Assembly (NCBI GenBank): GCA_013398615.1
Contig: VZSR01000055.1
Coordinates: 4,139,721 to 4,203,720 of the forward strand
Origin: Brachypodius melanocephalos
Taxonomy: Eukaryota; Chordata; Aves; Passeriformes; Pycnonotidae
Length of the DNA stretch: 64,000 nucleotides
Direction of reading: 5' to 3'
This document shows, in pieces, positions 1 to 13,500 of the stretch (position 1 is the first letter of the stretch; every line of letters starts with the position of its first letter). A model generated the notes under the pieces. It ran no database searches and was not told where the DNA came from. It saw only the letters and a program-made list of their open reading frames with translations. A program made the translations under genes and the position numbers.

Positions 1-1870
1 ACTTCCAAGAGTTTCACTGGGGAAGGATTTCTGTACTTTTTAAAACAGAAAAATAGTGGAAATACTGGCAAAGATAGCTCCAAAGTCCTTTACTCTCTCC
101 AGCAGTTGACTGAGGGACCTGCACCATCCCATGTATAAAATACTATATGTTTAAAAAAATTAGTAACACAAGGCTGGCCATCAGAATTGATTTAATCTAG
201 AGGAATAATATCCAGCTGTCTGGCTAAATTCAGGAGAATCAAAACAACCTTTTAGATACTCGCTCAATTTTAGAGATAATTTTAATAATTGAGCTTCCAA
301 ACTGCCTGGGATCACTGAAAATATTAGTAAATGCAATTTTGTTAGTAAGTGTAAATTCAGACAACTCAGATCTTTAACATAAATAGCTAAATTCTAAGGA
401 GAAAATACATGTGTTACAATTTTTCACAGGCACAACAATAATTCTGGATTCCTTAATGACAACTCCTGAACAATGAAGCTAGACAAAAACTTGTCATAAA
501 CAAACATACAAGATATTGATGTGGGATGATATTTCATGAGCTGCCCCACAGAATTGCAAGGGGAAGTAGTTTATAAAAGAATAAGCATAATTTGAAAGTA
601 TTATAACCTATTCCCATTATATGGACTGCAATAGAAGCACAGCTTTTTGCGGAAACAAATTCAATGACAACATTTTTAATCTCAGTCCAAAATGCTTTTA
701 AAAACCCCTATCACTTTGGAAAAACGCCTTCAGGTAAGAGTCCTAAAGTTAGTGTTAATAGAATAATTTTTATTTTAAGGAACATTCTCAAAAATGAACC
801 TGTTATTTTGGCAACCAAGGAGGCTGTGTGGTGGTGTTCTAGAAATAGGTATCTCTGTATTAACAATGATTATTCTGAATTAAAGATTATTCCTGTTGAC
901 TTTTGCCTTCAATTCACTGGAATCATTTCTCTCCATTGACACAAGAAGTCAGCAATTAGAGTCCCTATGAAAAGCCACCTACTGAAACAACTAAAAATGA
1001 ATTCCGTCTTAACAAAAAGCACACAGCTCATTATATTTTAACCTGATTATGAGTTTTCTAATATTATTACTGCATTAAAATCTTGGCCTAGTTTGCCATG
1101 CAGTCGTCTGTTCTTCCAACAACACCTTTAAAATAAACAAACAGAAATAACCCCAAGAAGGCAATTTTGTTAAAATGTGTTTAGCTCTGATGCTAATGAC
1201 AGAACAAAACCCCACACACATTTAAAAAAGCAAAACATTTGGCCAGGACTAAGTGTGATTAGCTACTAATTTGCCTTTTGTTTATCTCTATTCTCTACCA
1301 GATCATCATTATATACCTTTCCTGAAACTACTTCCCATTGCTTTCATTGGAGATAAGCTTCACATCCCAGTGTTTATACTCAGACGTATCTTTTCTGAAA
1401 TGTAAAAAGCTTACTGTTCTTTGATCTAGAAAATAAATATATAGGCAAATAAAACAAAATATAGGAATTCTCAGAGAATTTTCTTTTAATTTTCTTTTTT
1501 AAAATGGAGTGTTAGCTAAAAAAGGTAACTATTTTGAAATTAATTTTGACACTATACCTACCCTGTTTCAAAAGTGTAACTTGAAAAGAAATAGCCCCAG
1601 GTGGTTATTGCTGAACATATACCTGCAACGTCTATCATTTAAATACTGAATTAGAACATCTATTAACTTGGAAAATAATGCTTATTGCAAGGTAAGTTCT
1701 AGGGGGAAAAAAAGTCTTAGTATGGAAATGAAAGCTTTAGGTTTTGCCTTGCAGAGATTCACTCTCCTCTGGGAGCACAACCACAGTGGGACAATTAGTC
1801 TGTCATTTAAACATCAGGTTAAATCCTTTTGAATTGTTTATGCCCTTGAAGGGAAAACAGCTGATTATAA

Positions 1871-1939
1871 ACTTATTATTTTTATATTATTATAACTATA
1901 ACTATAATATATGTTATATTATTATTATAACTTAATATT
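1871..1939. repeat. AT-rich low-complexity tract
   Basis: Nearly pure A/T made of TTATA, ATTATT and ACTATA units, with partial self-complementarity. It is a typical unstable intronic AT tract with no sign of function. Confidence 0.7.
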
Positions 1940-2404
1940 TTTCATCAGTCTGGGCAGAATCCTAGGTGTCCAATATGTAGTTAAGTCACCAAAACAGATC
2001 CAGCCATACTTAATTTTAGTAAAACCTAATAAAGTTTAAGTACTTGTAAATCTTTTTCCTTTGACAAAGCATTCCTTTATTGCTTCCAATTTATCTTGGA
2101 ATGGTATGGAACACTCTGTCAGTGAACACTGAAGGAAAGGCAGTTTAACAGAACCACTTTAATTTAAATAAGCCTCCTGAATTCAAGTTGTGTGATATGC
2201 AGTTTTTTGGCACAAGTGACAGAATGCAGAATATAAAGGGGAAAAATGCTAAAAATTGAGAAATATGTTGTTTCAGGAAAAGATTGGAGGGAAATAAGTT
2301 ATATTTGGTACATGACTGGAGGGGTTGTTAGGTCTGGTCTTTAACATAAGGACACACAGATTGGAGATGGCTCCATGTTTGTCCTTGTGTGCTTTAGCAT
2401 TCCC

Positions 2405-2414
2405 NNNNNNNNNN
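2405..2414. other. Assembly gap (10 N)
   Basis: Ten consecutive Ns. Such a short fixed-size run usually marks a scaffold join or a gap of unknown length, so the true distance may differ. AT-rich intron lies on the left and a GC- and C-run-rich stretch on the right, the kind of sequence short-read assemblies often lose. Any open frame crossing it is unreliable. Confidence 0.98.
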
Positions 2415-2870
2415 CAGCCCCAGCAAGGACAGCTGCACCTCCCTCTGCTGCTGGAAAGCCTTGGAGACACTGGGAAAAGGAGGAAAGGGGAAACCCCCCA
2501 GCCCAGGACCCCCCACACCTCAACCCTGCCGACTCCCAGCACTCTCCATCATTCGTTGGCCACCCCATAAAGCAGAAAACAGGAAGGAGGTTGCTTAATT
2601 AATGCAGTTCCTTCATTAGCCCTTCCCAGCTGCTCTGTGAAAGCTGCAGGTACCTGCAGGTGTCTCTGAAAGGAGCTCATGCAACCCTCCAGGACCTGTT
2701 GAGCAGCTGGCAGGGAGGCAGCTGCTCTAACCTGACCTGCAGCAGCTGGGCAGGAACTCGTTTGGAGCCAGCACAGCTGGCATCACACTGCAGCCAAATT
2801 CCTGCCTCTGGAGAGGTGACATTTAATGTTGGTTTTTCATGCTGGCAGCTCAGAACTCAGCCATGCGCCA
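2415..2870. promoter_or_regulatory. GC-rich island with six CAGCTG E-boxes (candidate enhancer)
   Basis: This is clearly more GC-rich than the surrounding intron. It contains CAGCTG, the palindromic E-box bound by basic helix-loop-helix factors, at 2430, 2627, 2704, 2719, 2743 and 2774. A perfect 16-bp palindrome CTGCAGGTACCTGCAG lies at 2644-2659. There is no convincing open frame. The regulatory role is inference: clustered E-boxes are common in neural and muscle enhancers, but GC-rich sequence with CAG/CTG bias also produces them by chance. Confidence 0.3.
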
Positions 2871-3066
2871 TTTAAGCTCTTTTAAATCCAGGTTTTGCAG
2901 ACAGAGAAAGCAGCAAGGTTTTTCCACGCTGATATGCAAGGTGATGTAATTAACAGGGCTCTTTTCATCTCTGACTTCTACTATTTCCATGTGCTCTGAG
3001 GCTTAGAGTGCCACTGTTCTAAGAGGTCCTGCATACTTTTAGTCAAAACTTTTCGTAAATTATGTT

Positions 3067-3088
3067 AAAAAACAAACAAACAAACAAA
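3067..3088. repeat. (AAAC)n-type simple repeat
   Basis: About four AAAC units followed by A-rich sequence with C interruptions. The same kind of A/C-rich tract recurs at about 9720, 33765, 39300 and 51400, and as T/G-rich on this strand at 20.3 and 39.05 kb. Confidence 0.7.
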
Positions 3089-4150
3089 AAACAACCCACA
3101 AAAAAAGGAAAAAATGAGCTGTGTTCTAATATTAGTTTCTTTTAATTCAGAACTCTAGTTCAATGGGGAAGACACATATACTTTACTAACTCTTATTCAG
3201 TAATACAGAACAGTTGTCACCTTTCACATAACACAGCCCAGGTATATTCCAGTATCAGAATAACACAATCAATGTTATGCCTTGGCACTGGAAAAAAAAA
3301 AAAATCAGTTCTCAGTTCTAAGAACTCTTCCCTCCCTCATTCTCCCTTCTTCTACCCCTTTTTGCCTTGCAAATATCCCACCCTTGTGTCCTTTGGCAGG
3401 AGAGTGGTACACACATTGAGAGGAGCAGAACACTCTTGCAAGTCTGAGGACAATTCCTCAGCCCACACAAATTAAGGGCTACACTGCAGAAAAGCATCTT
3501 AACTCACTGAGATGCTCAAAAGTTATTAATAAGGCAATTTCAGAAAAGTAATGCACACAATCTCAGGGGTTTTTTTAAATTAATGTAACAAAATAGACAC
3601 AGTAAGTCTCTCCCTTATTACACTCATGTATCAGTAATTGGGCTTTTAAAAAAAATAGACACAATACTTAATCAGGTCCAATAAACAGAATAACTGAGAA
3701 ATACAATTTTGAAAAGGGCTTTGTTTCTTCAAGGAATGGTTGGGTTCATAGCATCACCCCTACAGCTACACTGATGAAAGCCCTAGATATGAAATTTTGG
3801 CTTGGAGGAGCACATTTGGGCCATTCCTACACCCTTTGGCAATACAAAATTTCAACACCACCTTGGGAAGCCCACCCCAAACTGGTCAAATACAGTGGAA
3901 TTGTGGCTTGTCCTGAACATTGACACAATGAACATCTAGGAGCTGCTAGGGTTAATGACTGTGTGACACAGCAAGGTGGATTCAGTCACACATCCCTTAA
4001 TTAACACTTTTATAAATATTCATAGGTCAACTAGATTTTAATTATTCCAAGAGACTTAAAGTAGCCTAATTTCTACTAAAATTTTAGCCTTTTATCTTTT
4101 TATCAATGAGGGGTTTTGGGGTTTTTTACCAAATGTTAAATCTGTCACTC

Positions 4151-4178
<28 letters not shown>
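4151..4178. repeat. Poly(A) run, 28 bases
   Basis: An uninterrupted run of 28 A. The sequence before it does not resemble a known retroposon or processed gene copy, and I see no flanking target-site duplication, so I record it only as a mononucleotide repeat. Confidence 0.85.
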
Positions 4179-4181
<3 letters not shown>

Positions 4182-5865
4182 TGTGAATCAGGGAGTGCTC
4201 ATTAGGATTTGAAAAACTCATCTCAGCGAGAAGGTAATTTAATTAAAACAAGCGAAATATAGCAGTGTGGTGCGACGAGGTGAACAGAGAATAGTAAAAA
4301 CATTTACTAAGTTGTCTTGTTTGAGATGTCACACCAGGATTCGGATGCAGCTGCAGCATTTATGGCACACTGGCACAGGCACCAGCGCTGCTTTGGGTGT
4401 TTTAACTCTGCCCTCTCCCAGCTCATCTGCTGCTCCATCACTCTTGATCTGTACTTGCGCAGGAATACATGTATGGAGACTAACTCTGACTAGAAAAAAA
4501 GAAAAATCTTTCCAATTTCAGCCCAAGAACTTTCAGAATCAGACCTTCAAAGCAGCAAAGATCTCTGAAACAGACTCATATCCATCTCCAATAACTACTG
4601 AATGCCCAGAAACTAAAGCCTGTTACCAACCTCCTCACTTTCAATTATTTCATCTCTTTCCTGTTACAGATCTTCCTGTGGCAGAAAGAGCTTTGCAGTG
4701 CCACAGCTGAAATATCACCTACAAAGAACCCAGTTTCATGAGATGGAAGATCTGTAACTGCTGAAATGCAAGTCCCAGCACCTTCTCTCCTTGGCAGGAC
4801 TACAAGTCCTGGGTGTCACTGCAGATTTTATTCTGGGAACCCAATGATGGAGTTAAGCTGGGCTGGAAGAGCCACTGGATACATATTGAAAGATCAACCA
4901 TACCCTGGGCAGAAGAGAGTTACAGACATATCCACTGTGTAGGCAATTCTTGGATGCCAATGTGCAGATAACTTCTGCTCAAAGGTTAGAAAGTAGACAA
5001 GAAATAAGTAGAAGAACTACAGAAATTCATAGCTGTTTCAAAAGTATTAAAAACTACTTCCATATCTCTTGTATAATCAGAGACTCTGAGGTCTCTTGTA
5101 GAATCACAAAAAAAAAAAAAAAGTAACTGAATTTTAAGTAATTCAAACTGGAAGAGACACTGCTGAGCAGAAAAGGTACTTCAAAAACTACATGAACTCC
5201 AGGGGATGCACTTGCAGTTGGATGAAAGTTTGAAGGACTGATTCTCCAGAGTTTATTTTGGTGACAGACACCTTGAACACAATTCAGGACTGAACTGTCT
5301 CTTTGACTGGACAAAGACCTTATACTGGAAAACAAAGGCAAAATAATGTAAGATTGGGGGAAAACGTTTCAGGATAAAAGGAAAACATTTGGGAAAGTAT
5401 AATTTGATGCCTGTGTTTATACAACTTACTGAGGATAGAGTTCACTGCAATGCTCTAATCAGAAATTGATAGCTTGTGCTCCTTCCAGTTGGTCATTAAG
5501 AGAACACTGAGAAAAAAATTAATTACCAGTTTTTATGAGATTGGTATAACACCTGAAGAAATAGACATTAAAAGCCCTCCTCAGCTTATCTGCAGTTAGT
5601 GTCCTTCCTTTTGGGAGTCTTGCATCTCAAAATCCTCATTCTGGAAAAGACAAGTGCTTCCTACAACCATCCTTATTTTCTTCAAAGCCATATCCCCCAT
5701 TTTTCCATTATATCCTGCTCCAAATCTCACTCCTTATGGTTTTTTCCCTACCCTTTTTCTCAGTTCTTTCCTTTGTAACAATCTCAAGTCTATAAAAGAA
5801 ATACGTTATCAGCCTATATGCATTTCACCACAAAAAAAAAGATTAAAAAAAGAAAAAGGCATCCT

Positions 5866-5901
5866 ATTATAAAATTACATTTCATTATAAAATTAGTTTC
5901 C
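5866..5901. repeat. Two-unit 18-bp tandem duplication
   Basis: Two adjacent 18-bp units, each beginning ATTATAAAATTA, with 15 of 18 positions identical. It looks like a small local duplication in AT-rich intron with no evident role. Confidence 0.6.
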
Positions 5902-7573
5902 TAAATATAACTTGGTTTCAAGACTTCAGGAATTACACTATATGACAATAACAGATAAATATAAAGCCACAGAGAGCAATTAGAGCTCCAGGTATCCAAT
6001 TTGTAGCAATTATGCCTTTACAAAGAAGCATAATCTCACAGTGCCTATACTGGAGAATGTGAGTTACTGTTGAGTGTTACACCCAATTTTATGCATGCAA
6101 ACATAAATTAGATTTTGGTCCTGCACATAAACTCAGTTTGAACAGTTTTGAACTCAGCTAAAATATTCCAGGCACAACTGTGATTCCAGAAACCATGTCT
6201 AGACTCACAGTGCTAAGCAGATCCTCTCCATGCCAACAAATACAAAATGACACTTTCTGTATCTGTTGTGGCTGGTTCTCTCATTCCAGCCTGGCCATGT
6301 TCCCATCACACCACATTTGGTGCTCTGGTTTTAAAACACAACCGCTCTTTTCTGATGGTTCTTCAGTTCATAAGAGTTTAATTAGTACAAGGCCTGAGCA
6401 AATGAAATCAGTCCCCCCCTTCCAGTTACTGATGAAGCACTAACAGCAAACCATCACAAGATTTGCAATGATGCTACGTTTCACGGGGATTTGGCTCACT
6501 TGATGAAAGAGCTGAAAAGAAAACTAATACACTTTCTTACATCTCAGATCCACTGGAAGCACAGAGAAGCACAAGCACCACTTCTGCCCAGCACAAGAAG
6601 GCAGCTGTACGTGCTGCCCTGCTTTAGCACACCTTATTTCCATCTGTCAGTCAGCTAGGCACACTCTTTATGCCACTGGATTTTAAAGCTTTTGGGAGTT
6701 TTAATGCTGTGTGTTAATATCCACTTGATTTTATAGTTTTCAGTCTTTCCACAAAAGACCTTGATCCTCCCCGAAGGATATTGTACCTACTATTTCATTA
6801 TCATGAACATCAAAGTGCAAAAGTCTGTGAATAATGATCCAGTTCTGAATCTCAGTCACATTAAGCAACATGTCCTTCTATGAGTTTTAACTTTCTGGGA
6901 GAAAATAATGCAGTTATGCCTATAGGCAAGCAAAACTCCAGTGATCAGTTCTGAATATTTAGTTAGTGGTTTTTAAAAAAGAAAACCAATTTCCTTATAT
7001 AGCATGTGGAATATGAACATCATTGATATACATCCCACTTTGTAGGTTTTATGATAAAACATGGAACATCTGTTCTAGCACCAGAAATAGCGAACATTAT
7101 ATCTTAACTGCCTGCTCTGGATACTGATTTAGCAAAAATCTTGGTGAATGTTACAAGTCAATCAGAAAAGATCATGTTTAATCACTGCTGTAGTTGCAAT
7201 CACGAGTGTAATTGCTGATTCTTTTTTGAAGTGGGGGTGGATGGGGGTGAGATACTTTTTTGGATAAAATTTAAGACCAGAAATAGGAGTATCTGGTGTC
7301 TGTTCCCAGTTTGTGAACTTGCATTTGCACAGGCCAAAAGGAAGAGCCATGGCAGAGTTCTGAAAAGCTGATCTCAGTTTCACACTGCAATGGACACCCA
7401 TTGCAAATTGTGGTACCCAACAGAAGCAATCACTGGGCCTGTTTGTCTCACAATCCACAGAACATTCCCTATTCATTTCTCCCCTGCATGATGGGAACAT
7501 AACAGTTCTGTGAATAAGGCCCTTAACATCTCTCTATTAGGACAGGAGATATGAGTAGCAATTATGATAATTA

Positions 7574-7587
7574 AATGTAATTACATT
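7574..7587. promoter_or_regulatory. Palindromic TAATTA homeodomain-type site
   Basis: AATGTAATTACATT is a perfect 14-bp palindrome centred on TAATTA, the core recognised by many homeodomain proteins. Further ATTA/TAAT cores lie within 50 bp on both sides (7550-7625). It could be part of a conserved intronic enhancer, but AT-rich DNA makes such cores cheap, so confidence is low. Confidence 0.25.
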
Positions 7588-10500
7588 AAAAATAATTAGC
7601 ACTTTAGCTATCAATTGGTGTGCACAGCACGGCAATTAAAAGCAGGCCAGATTTCAGCATAATTTTTATTACTCTCCTCTTCATTCAAAAGAGTAAATGG
7701 TAGGGAATATTTTCTTTTCATGTGTGCTGTGCTCTCATTTTAATGGGCACTATTATCATCTAAGTAGAGCAAGTACTACCGGAGGTGACATAATTGCCAA
7801 AACATTACAATTTGGACTTTTTCCCAAAAGACTCAAGTAACTTCCTTTAATACAGATACTTATGAGACCAGGAATGAAAGGGATCAGCCATCACACTTTA
7901 ACAGAGATATTTGAGCACAATTAAAATGGCTGATAGAATCAAACCCAGTAAACAAACTTTTGAATAGGCTTTATCTCTGATGGGCTGCACCATTAGAAAT
8001 CCTTCAGGGTGCCAGGATCTTGTGAGAATTCACTTGGGCTGTTTGCACACATCTGACAGGAAAATACACTTGAGCCCTTACAAAGTGTATATTTGGTACA
8101 AACCCAAACAAACCCAACATTGTTGTTGCAGATCTGTGAAATTCTGCTGCAGATGATACAGACCATGAGGGGTTCCTAATAGAGTCTCTGAGCAAGTGAG
8201 AGTGGCTTGAGGAGCTTGGGAGTGATGAGAGACCTCTTACACACTTGGCTAGCTCTAATTGTCAAAGCCACCTCAGTGACAGATGGTTTCTCCAGATTTG
8301 TCTCATGGAAAGACACCTCTCCCCCTCATATTTTTTGGAGCAAATTCCTCTTTTCCTGCATAAAATCTTAGATTATTGAAAACTATTCAACTTTGAAAAG
8401 AGACTACCCTTTGGTTTCCCTTGTCTCTTAACTGACCAGACCAAGATGTGGAAAACAGGCAAAACAAATTATTTACTTGCCAGCTGCCAGTGCTTCAAAT
8501 GCAAGTAATAATCTGCTCAAAATTCGAGTAGAGTCTTCTCTCAAATAATTTTATAAGAAATGACAACAATCTTGCCAGATCCACATGTAGACATTGGACT
8601 GATTTAACTGGGTGAGTACAAGGAAAACAATATATTTATGGAGCATCTCTGATCAGATATGACTGGACTAAATGGAATAACTTAAAAACAATGTGGATAA
8701 AAAGTTTCAGACTTCCTTGGCTACAGATGGCTACACCGACAGAAATGCAGAAATTAGAAGGGAAGTCGTTTTCCTGGCTGGTTCATGAGGTATTTACTAT
8801 CAGCATCATGAATTCTACAAGTTATTTGAAATCTACTCATTAATGATTAATACCTGCTGGTCTAGTGAGGCAAGTTGGAATCCAATGGGTTAAGAAAATC
8901 CACTCTGAGTAATGGCTAAACACCTTGTGTTTTAGTCACAATCTTGTGCATTACAAACAATCCATTCCTACACCTGGTATTCTCATTCTCTCTACTTCAG
9001 AAAGACCTTCTGAGGCCAAACCATCACCTGGTCCCAGTCTGTACCTTCTTTAAAAACTCCAGCAGCACTAACCACAGGACTGTTTCAAGAGGATTTACAG
9101 TTCATATTCCATTTCTAAGGCAGTGCTTTTAAGGGTTGCAGTACTTAAAGGCATTTTCAAGAATATTAAACTTTTATCTGTCGTTTCTTCTGGGCCTCAC
9201 ATTCAACTTCTGCCCTCCACAAGCACAGGCATCCAGGAGAATTCTGACTGAGTGGCATAATAGGGCACAGATGGAATTTAAATAATTTCATACAGACATA
9301 CACACACACACGTGATATTAAACACAGATGTGATTAAAACAAGGAAAGTCAATCAGGTATGATTTACTTGCCAAGACATGTTTTTACATGTCCCTTTCTA
9401 TAAGTACTTATGAATCACATACTTGCAGGTGTGCCATTAATCAAAACCTTTATATTGCTCTCCAAAATAAATCAAGCCATCTCTAGTATCTTATGTATAT
9501 GTGTATCTTTCAAATCCAAATTCATTAAAACAAAAAAAAGAGGGGGAACATTTTTCTAGAGTACTATTGTTGGGTAATGCTGTTTGCCAACAGCATTTAT
9601 TGCACATTTTAACTCAATTTCTTCATTTGCTTGTGCAGTAATTGGAACAAAATGTCAGGTGAACGAGCTACATTAAAAAGAATTCAGAATGTATAAATGT
9701 ATACTTCTATAAGTATGCAAAAACAAAAACAAACCAAAAAATCCCCACAAAAACACAGCCTCAAAGGAAGTAAGAATAAGGTAAAATTCAAATAACATAG
9801 TCTGAAACTAGAGGAATGGGGTTAACAGAATAGAAAAAGAAGGACGGAAGAGGAATAAACCCCTCCCTCCTGCTGTGTGATACAGAGGATGCTATCCTAT
9901 AGATGATGATGATGTACAAAACAAAATGCAGCTTAAACTGCAACAAAGAGAATCAAGGTAAATAACAGGGAAAGGGAAAGCTCTCCCAGTCTTGCAGTGA
10001 TGAAAGGCAGTGACAGGAAGCTGGTTGTCTCCTTTAGTGAAGTTTTTAAAGACTTGGAATTTTAAACACATCTTCCAGGGTGTGTGTGAAGTGCATTACA
10101 CCCTGCATTACTGCCAGCAGCTGAATTAAATAACCTCTGGGGGTCCCTGCAAGGCTCACATTGCCATGAGTGCTCTGATCACTGCAGGTAACACATTAGA
10201 ATACGTTATTAATCCCACTTCATGTTCCACTCACAACACTGCCTGCAGGGCAGGGAAAAAATAAATCTTGGATTACGGTGACAACCAACAACTATAATAA
10301 TCTTGAAGAGAATGGGAAGTGGAAAAGAAATAGCCACAGAAGTGTTAACCCTGTAACCCACACCTGCAGGGAAGTAACACAGACTTAAGGCTGATATCAT
10401 CAGCGGTACTGACACTGGCTCTGCAGAGTAATATGCAGATATTTTGTAGGGCTGGGCTTCAAGTGGGAAGAAATATAAATAAGCTGCAGCCTGAGATGGC

Positions 10501-13500
10501 TGCAGGCCATGCACAAACAATCAGGAATGTGTCAGCCTGTGCTGCTGAACGAGCAGGGGGTTTTCATGCATAGTTGCATATATTTGCCCAAGCCTTCTTC
10601 CTGCAGGAGCAGTAATAGCTGCTCTTTCAGAAATCGATAGTTCTGTTGCACATTTGTTACAAGGAGTGATTATAATGTCTCTTTTTTTCAATCAGGAAAA
10701 AATAATTGATGTAAAAGGCCCATTTACTGCAGATAAAGGAGATTGAAGAGTTTACAGTAATAGCCTGGGCCTTTAAAGAACAGCTCTGCAGAGAGAAGGG
10801 AAAGCCTCTGAAGGTTCATCTTGCAGAGCTGCAGTGTTTGTGCAGGTGAATAGAACTCAACTGAACTTGTTTACTTCTGAAACTTGATTTTTCACAGGGA
10901 CAGAATAAACAAGAGCATTTACAACACTCTCAACCTGCTGTAGGCAGCCCACAGAACGCATCATTCAGCTTAACTGTACTCACTGAAACAAAACTGAAAT
11001 CACACCTCTTACACTGAAATGAAAGCTGCAAGTTTCATAGCCCAGGACTTCACATTTCATGTTTTATTAATGCTTGCATAGTAGTAATCCTCACTAACAC
11101 CATATTTATTAAAAAAATAAACTAGAAACAACATTAACCAATGGTTTCCAAATATTGTCTTGTTCACAGAAGATACCCTTCAGAGAGCTATTTCATCCTA
11201 AAGAAAAGCATGGTACTGCCATTCTTGCATCCTAAAAGAGCAAGTGAGCATATTTAGCTGTGACATTTGAATTTAGCTGACTATACATCCATGAGAACAA
11301 GCCACCAGGTTGGCTGCTACCCCTGCCAGCCAACAGGGAAGTCAGTGCTAACACCAGTACAAGAATCCCTCTCCATTAAAATACCTGTGATGGGGATAAA
11401 CTCTTATTTATTAAATTTCCAAATGACAGCAATAGGGGAATGACTTGATGAAATTCTGAGGACAAGAGTAAGTTCCAAAAGAGTTTTTAAAAATTCAAAA
11501 ACAAAAGATAAAAAAATATTCATTTCAGTCTGAGAAACACATTTTTCTCTCATGGCAAAGATTTACTATTTTATAATTGAAATAAACCAAAAATATGGTT
11601 TAGAATGGTTTGTATTCATTTAATATGTTTTTATTTGTAATTGTCAAAGACATTTTAGCCCAGCAAATTAAGATTCATGTCATTCCATTCTAGTATATGC
11701 AAGTGCTAGCTAAACATTTTGGAACTGATTGAATGTAACAAGCAAAAAAGAAAGAAGAGATTAATCATTTGGAACGAACATTTCTTAACCTTTTTCTAGT
11801 TAAAAGCTTAGGAATCTACTACACTTGAGCAAATACATGACCATTTATTGATTCCAGGATGATTCATCACTGTCCTATATACCACCTTAACATCTACCCC
11901 TTAGGCCCAATGCCATATTTTTAATTACACTATCATATTCACTACAACAGAGCAAAATCTTCAGCAAAACTCTCAAGTGAGCTAGACAACAAAAATATGG
12001 AGTAACTTTTAATCTTCATTTGACCAAAAAAAAAAAAAAAAGGTCCTTCTTAAACTTGGCTGTGAATGTAGTTTCAAAACTTAAAGTTGTTTTGGTAACA
12101 CATTAAAAGTATATCTGTATTATGAAGCACAAATGTGGAACTTGGTATGTGCAGTTTCCACTCACTATTCTGAAACAAGAGGAAGTGACCTAAATAAATG
12201 TTAAAGTTTGACCTTTATTTTGTCTGGTAAATGAACCCATATAGTTGTTTCCCTTTAAACACATAAGAGCTATTTTTATAAATGGATTAGGAAATAATGT
12301 TTAAGATAAAACACAGACACGTGTATCACCACCTGTTTCATGTTCAAAACCATCATGAGGAGAGCAGCGCCTTCTCAGATCTCCAACACTTTGCCCTCTT
12401 CAAACTGTGCTTTTGTGAGTGGATGGGAAAACAAGTAAAACTGACATTTTTCTGCATCTAAACACTGTGTGTATATGGCAACGGGCACATATGGCCATAC
12501 AGGAAATATTCAAATGATCTTTTGGGCTTTATTCACACTTTGGAGTTTCACACAAACAAATGTGTGCTAATAGAAATGCAAGTGTATGCCAGAGAAAATA
12601 AGCATAACACACACAGAGAAATGCATTCATGTTACCCTATTGAGTTACTGCTGTTATCATCTGTTTGCATTATAAAAGATTGTGGAATGTCTACACTGAT
12701 ATACATTAAATATTTCCTATTCTATTTATGAAGTATTACGTTGCTCCTGCTATTTTCCTTTTGGAAGCACCTAGCATTCCCTTCTCCAGTTTTTAAACCA
12801 TCATCCTCCAAAGCCAAACCTCTGGATTTTGTGCAAGTCAAGCTGCTGACAGGCTGATGGCATGTTCCTCTAAGGCCAGCCATGTATCATCAGCAGCAGA
12901 CAGTGTTTTTCAGCTCTCACTCAGCAAGCAGCCTGCCTCAAGGAAGGTCACACTCCATCACTGCTTTAGAGAATCCTTCTGCATGAGCCTTGGCTGTGTG
13001 CTGTGTCACTTCACGTTTATAGCAGCATTACTCCAGCTCTGATGTAAATTCTACGACCCAGAAGGTTCTAATCGCTTAGGCACTCTGTCAGATCTCCTCA
13101 GTCCTATCAGTCAGGCCACTTTCTGACAGGATAAAGCAAAGCCTGCATGCAGCAAGAAGACTGAGGGGGTCTCTGCTGTTGTTTTGGTGTGGTTTGTCTC
13201 CAAAGGATGGAGCCCTCCAGCTGGTTTAGTTAAGGATTCACTGGAACAGCGTGCACAGAGCACTCCATGACCCTCCCTGGGAAGTCACTTCTCAAAGTTA
13301 GGGCACATCTATCACAGCAGCTACCGTTTGAGATAATTCTGAATGACAAGTGTGCGTCCTTTCTGCCACATCACTTCACGAGTCAGCTGCTGGAGAAATG
13401 GGAATCACTTCTGCTGCTGGCCCAGTGCTACAGAAGCGCTGCCTTCCCAGCTCCCCCTGCCAGAGGGAGGCAGAGAATAAATCCATGTATTCCCACAGAC

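Noticed and set aside
2273..2602. Several overlapping open frames across the N gap
   Set aside because: They contain X residues from the Ns and exist only because the GC-rich stretch has few stops.
4151..4178. A28 as the tail of a processed pseudogene or SINE
   Set aside because: No recognisable body upstream and no target-site duplication; the flanks show only a 5-bp inverted match (CACTC/GAGTG).
4267..4710. 147-codon plus-strand open frame
   Set aside because: No recognisable domain, composition like translated intron, no splice-site or conservation support, and it lies antisense inside the EPHA6 intron.
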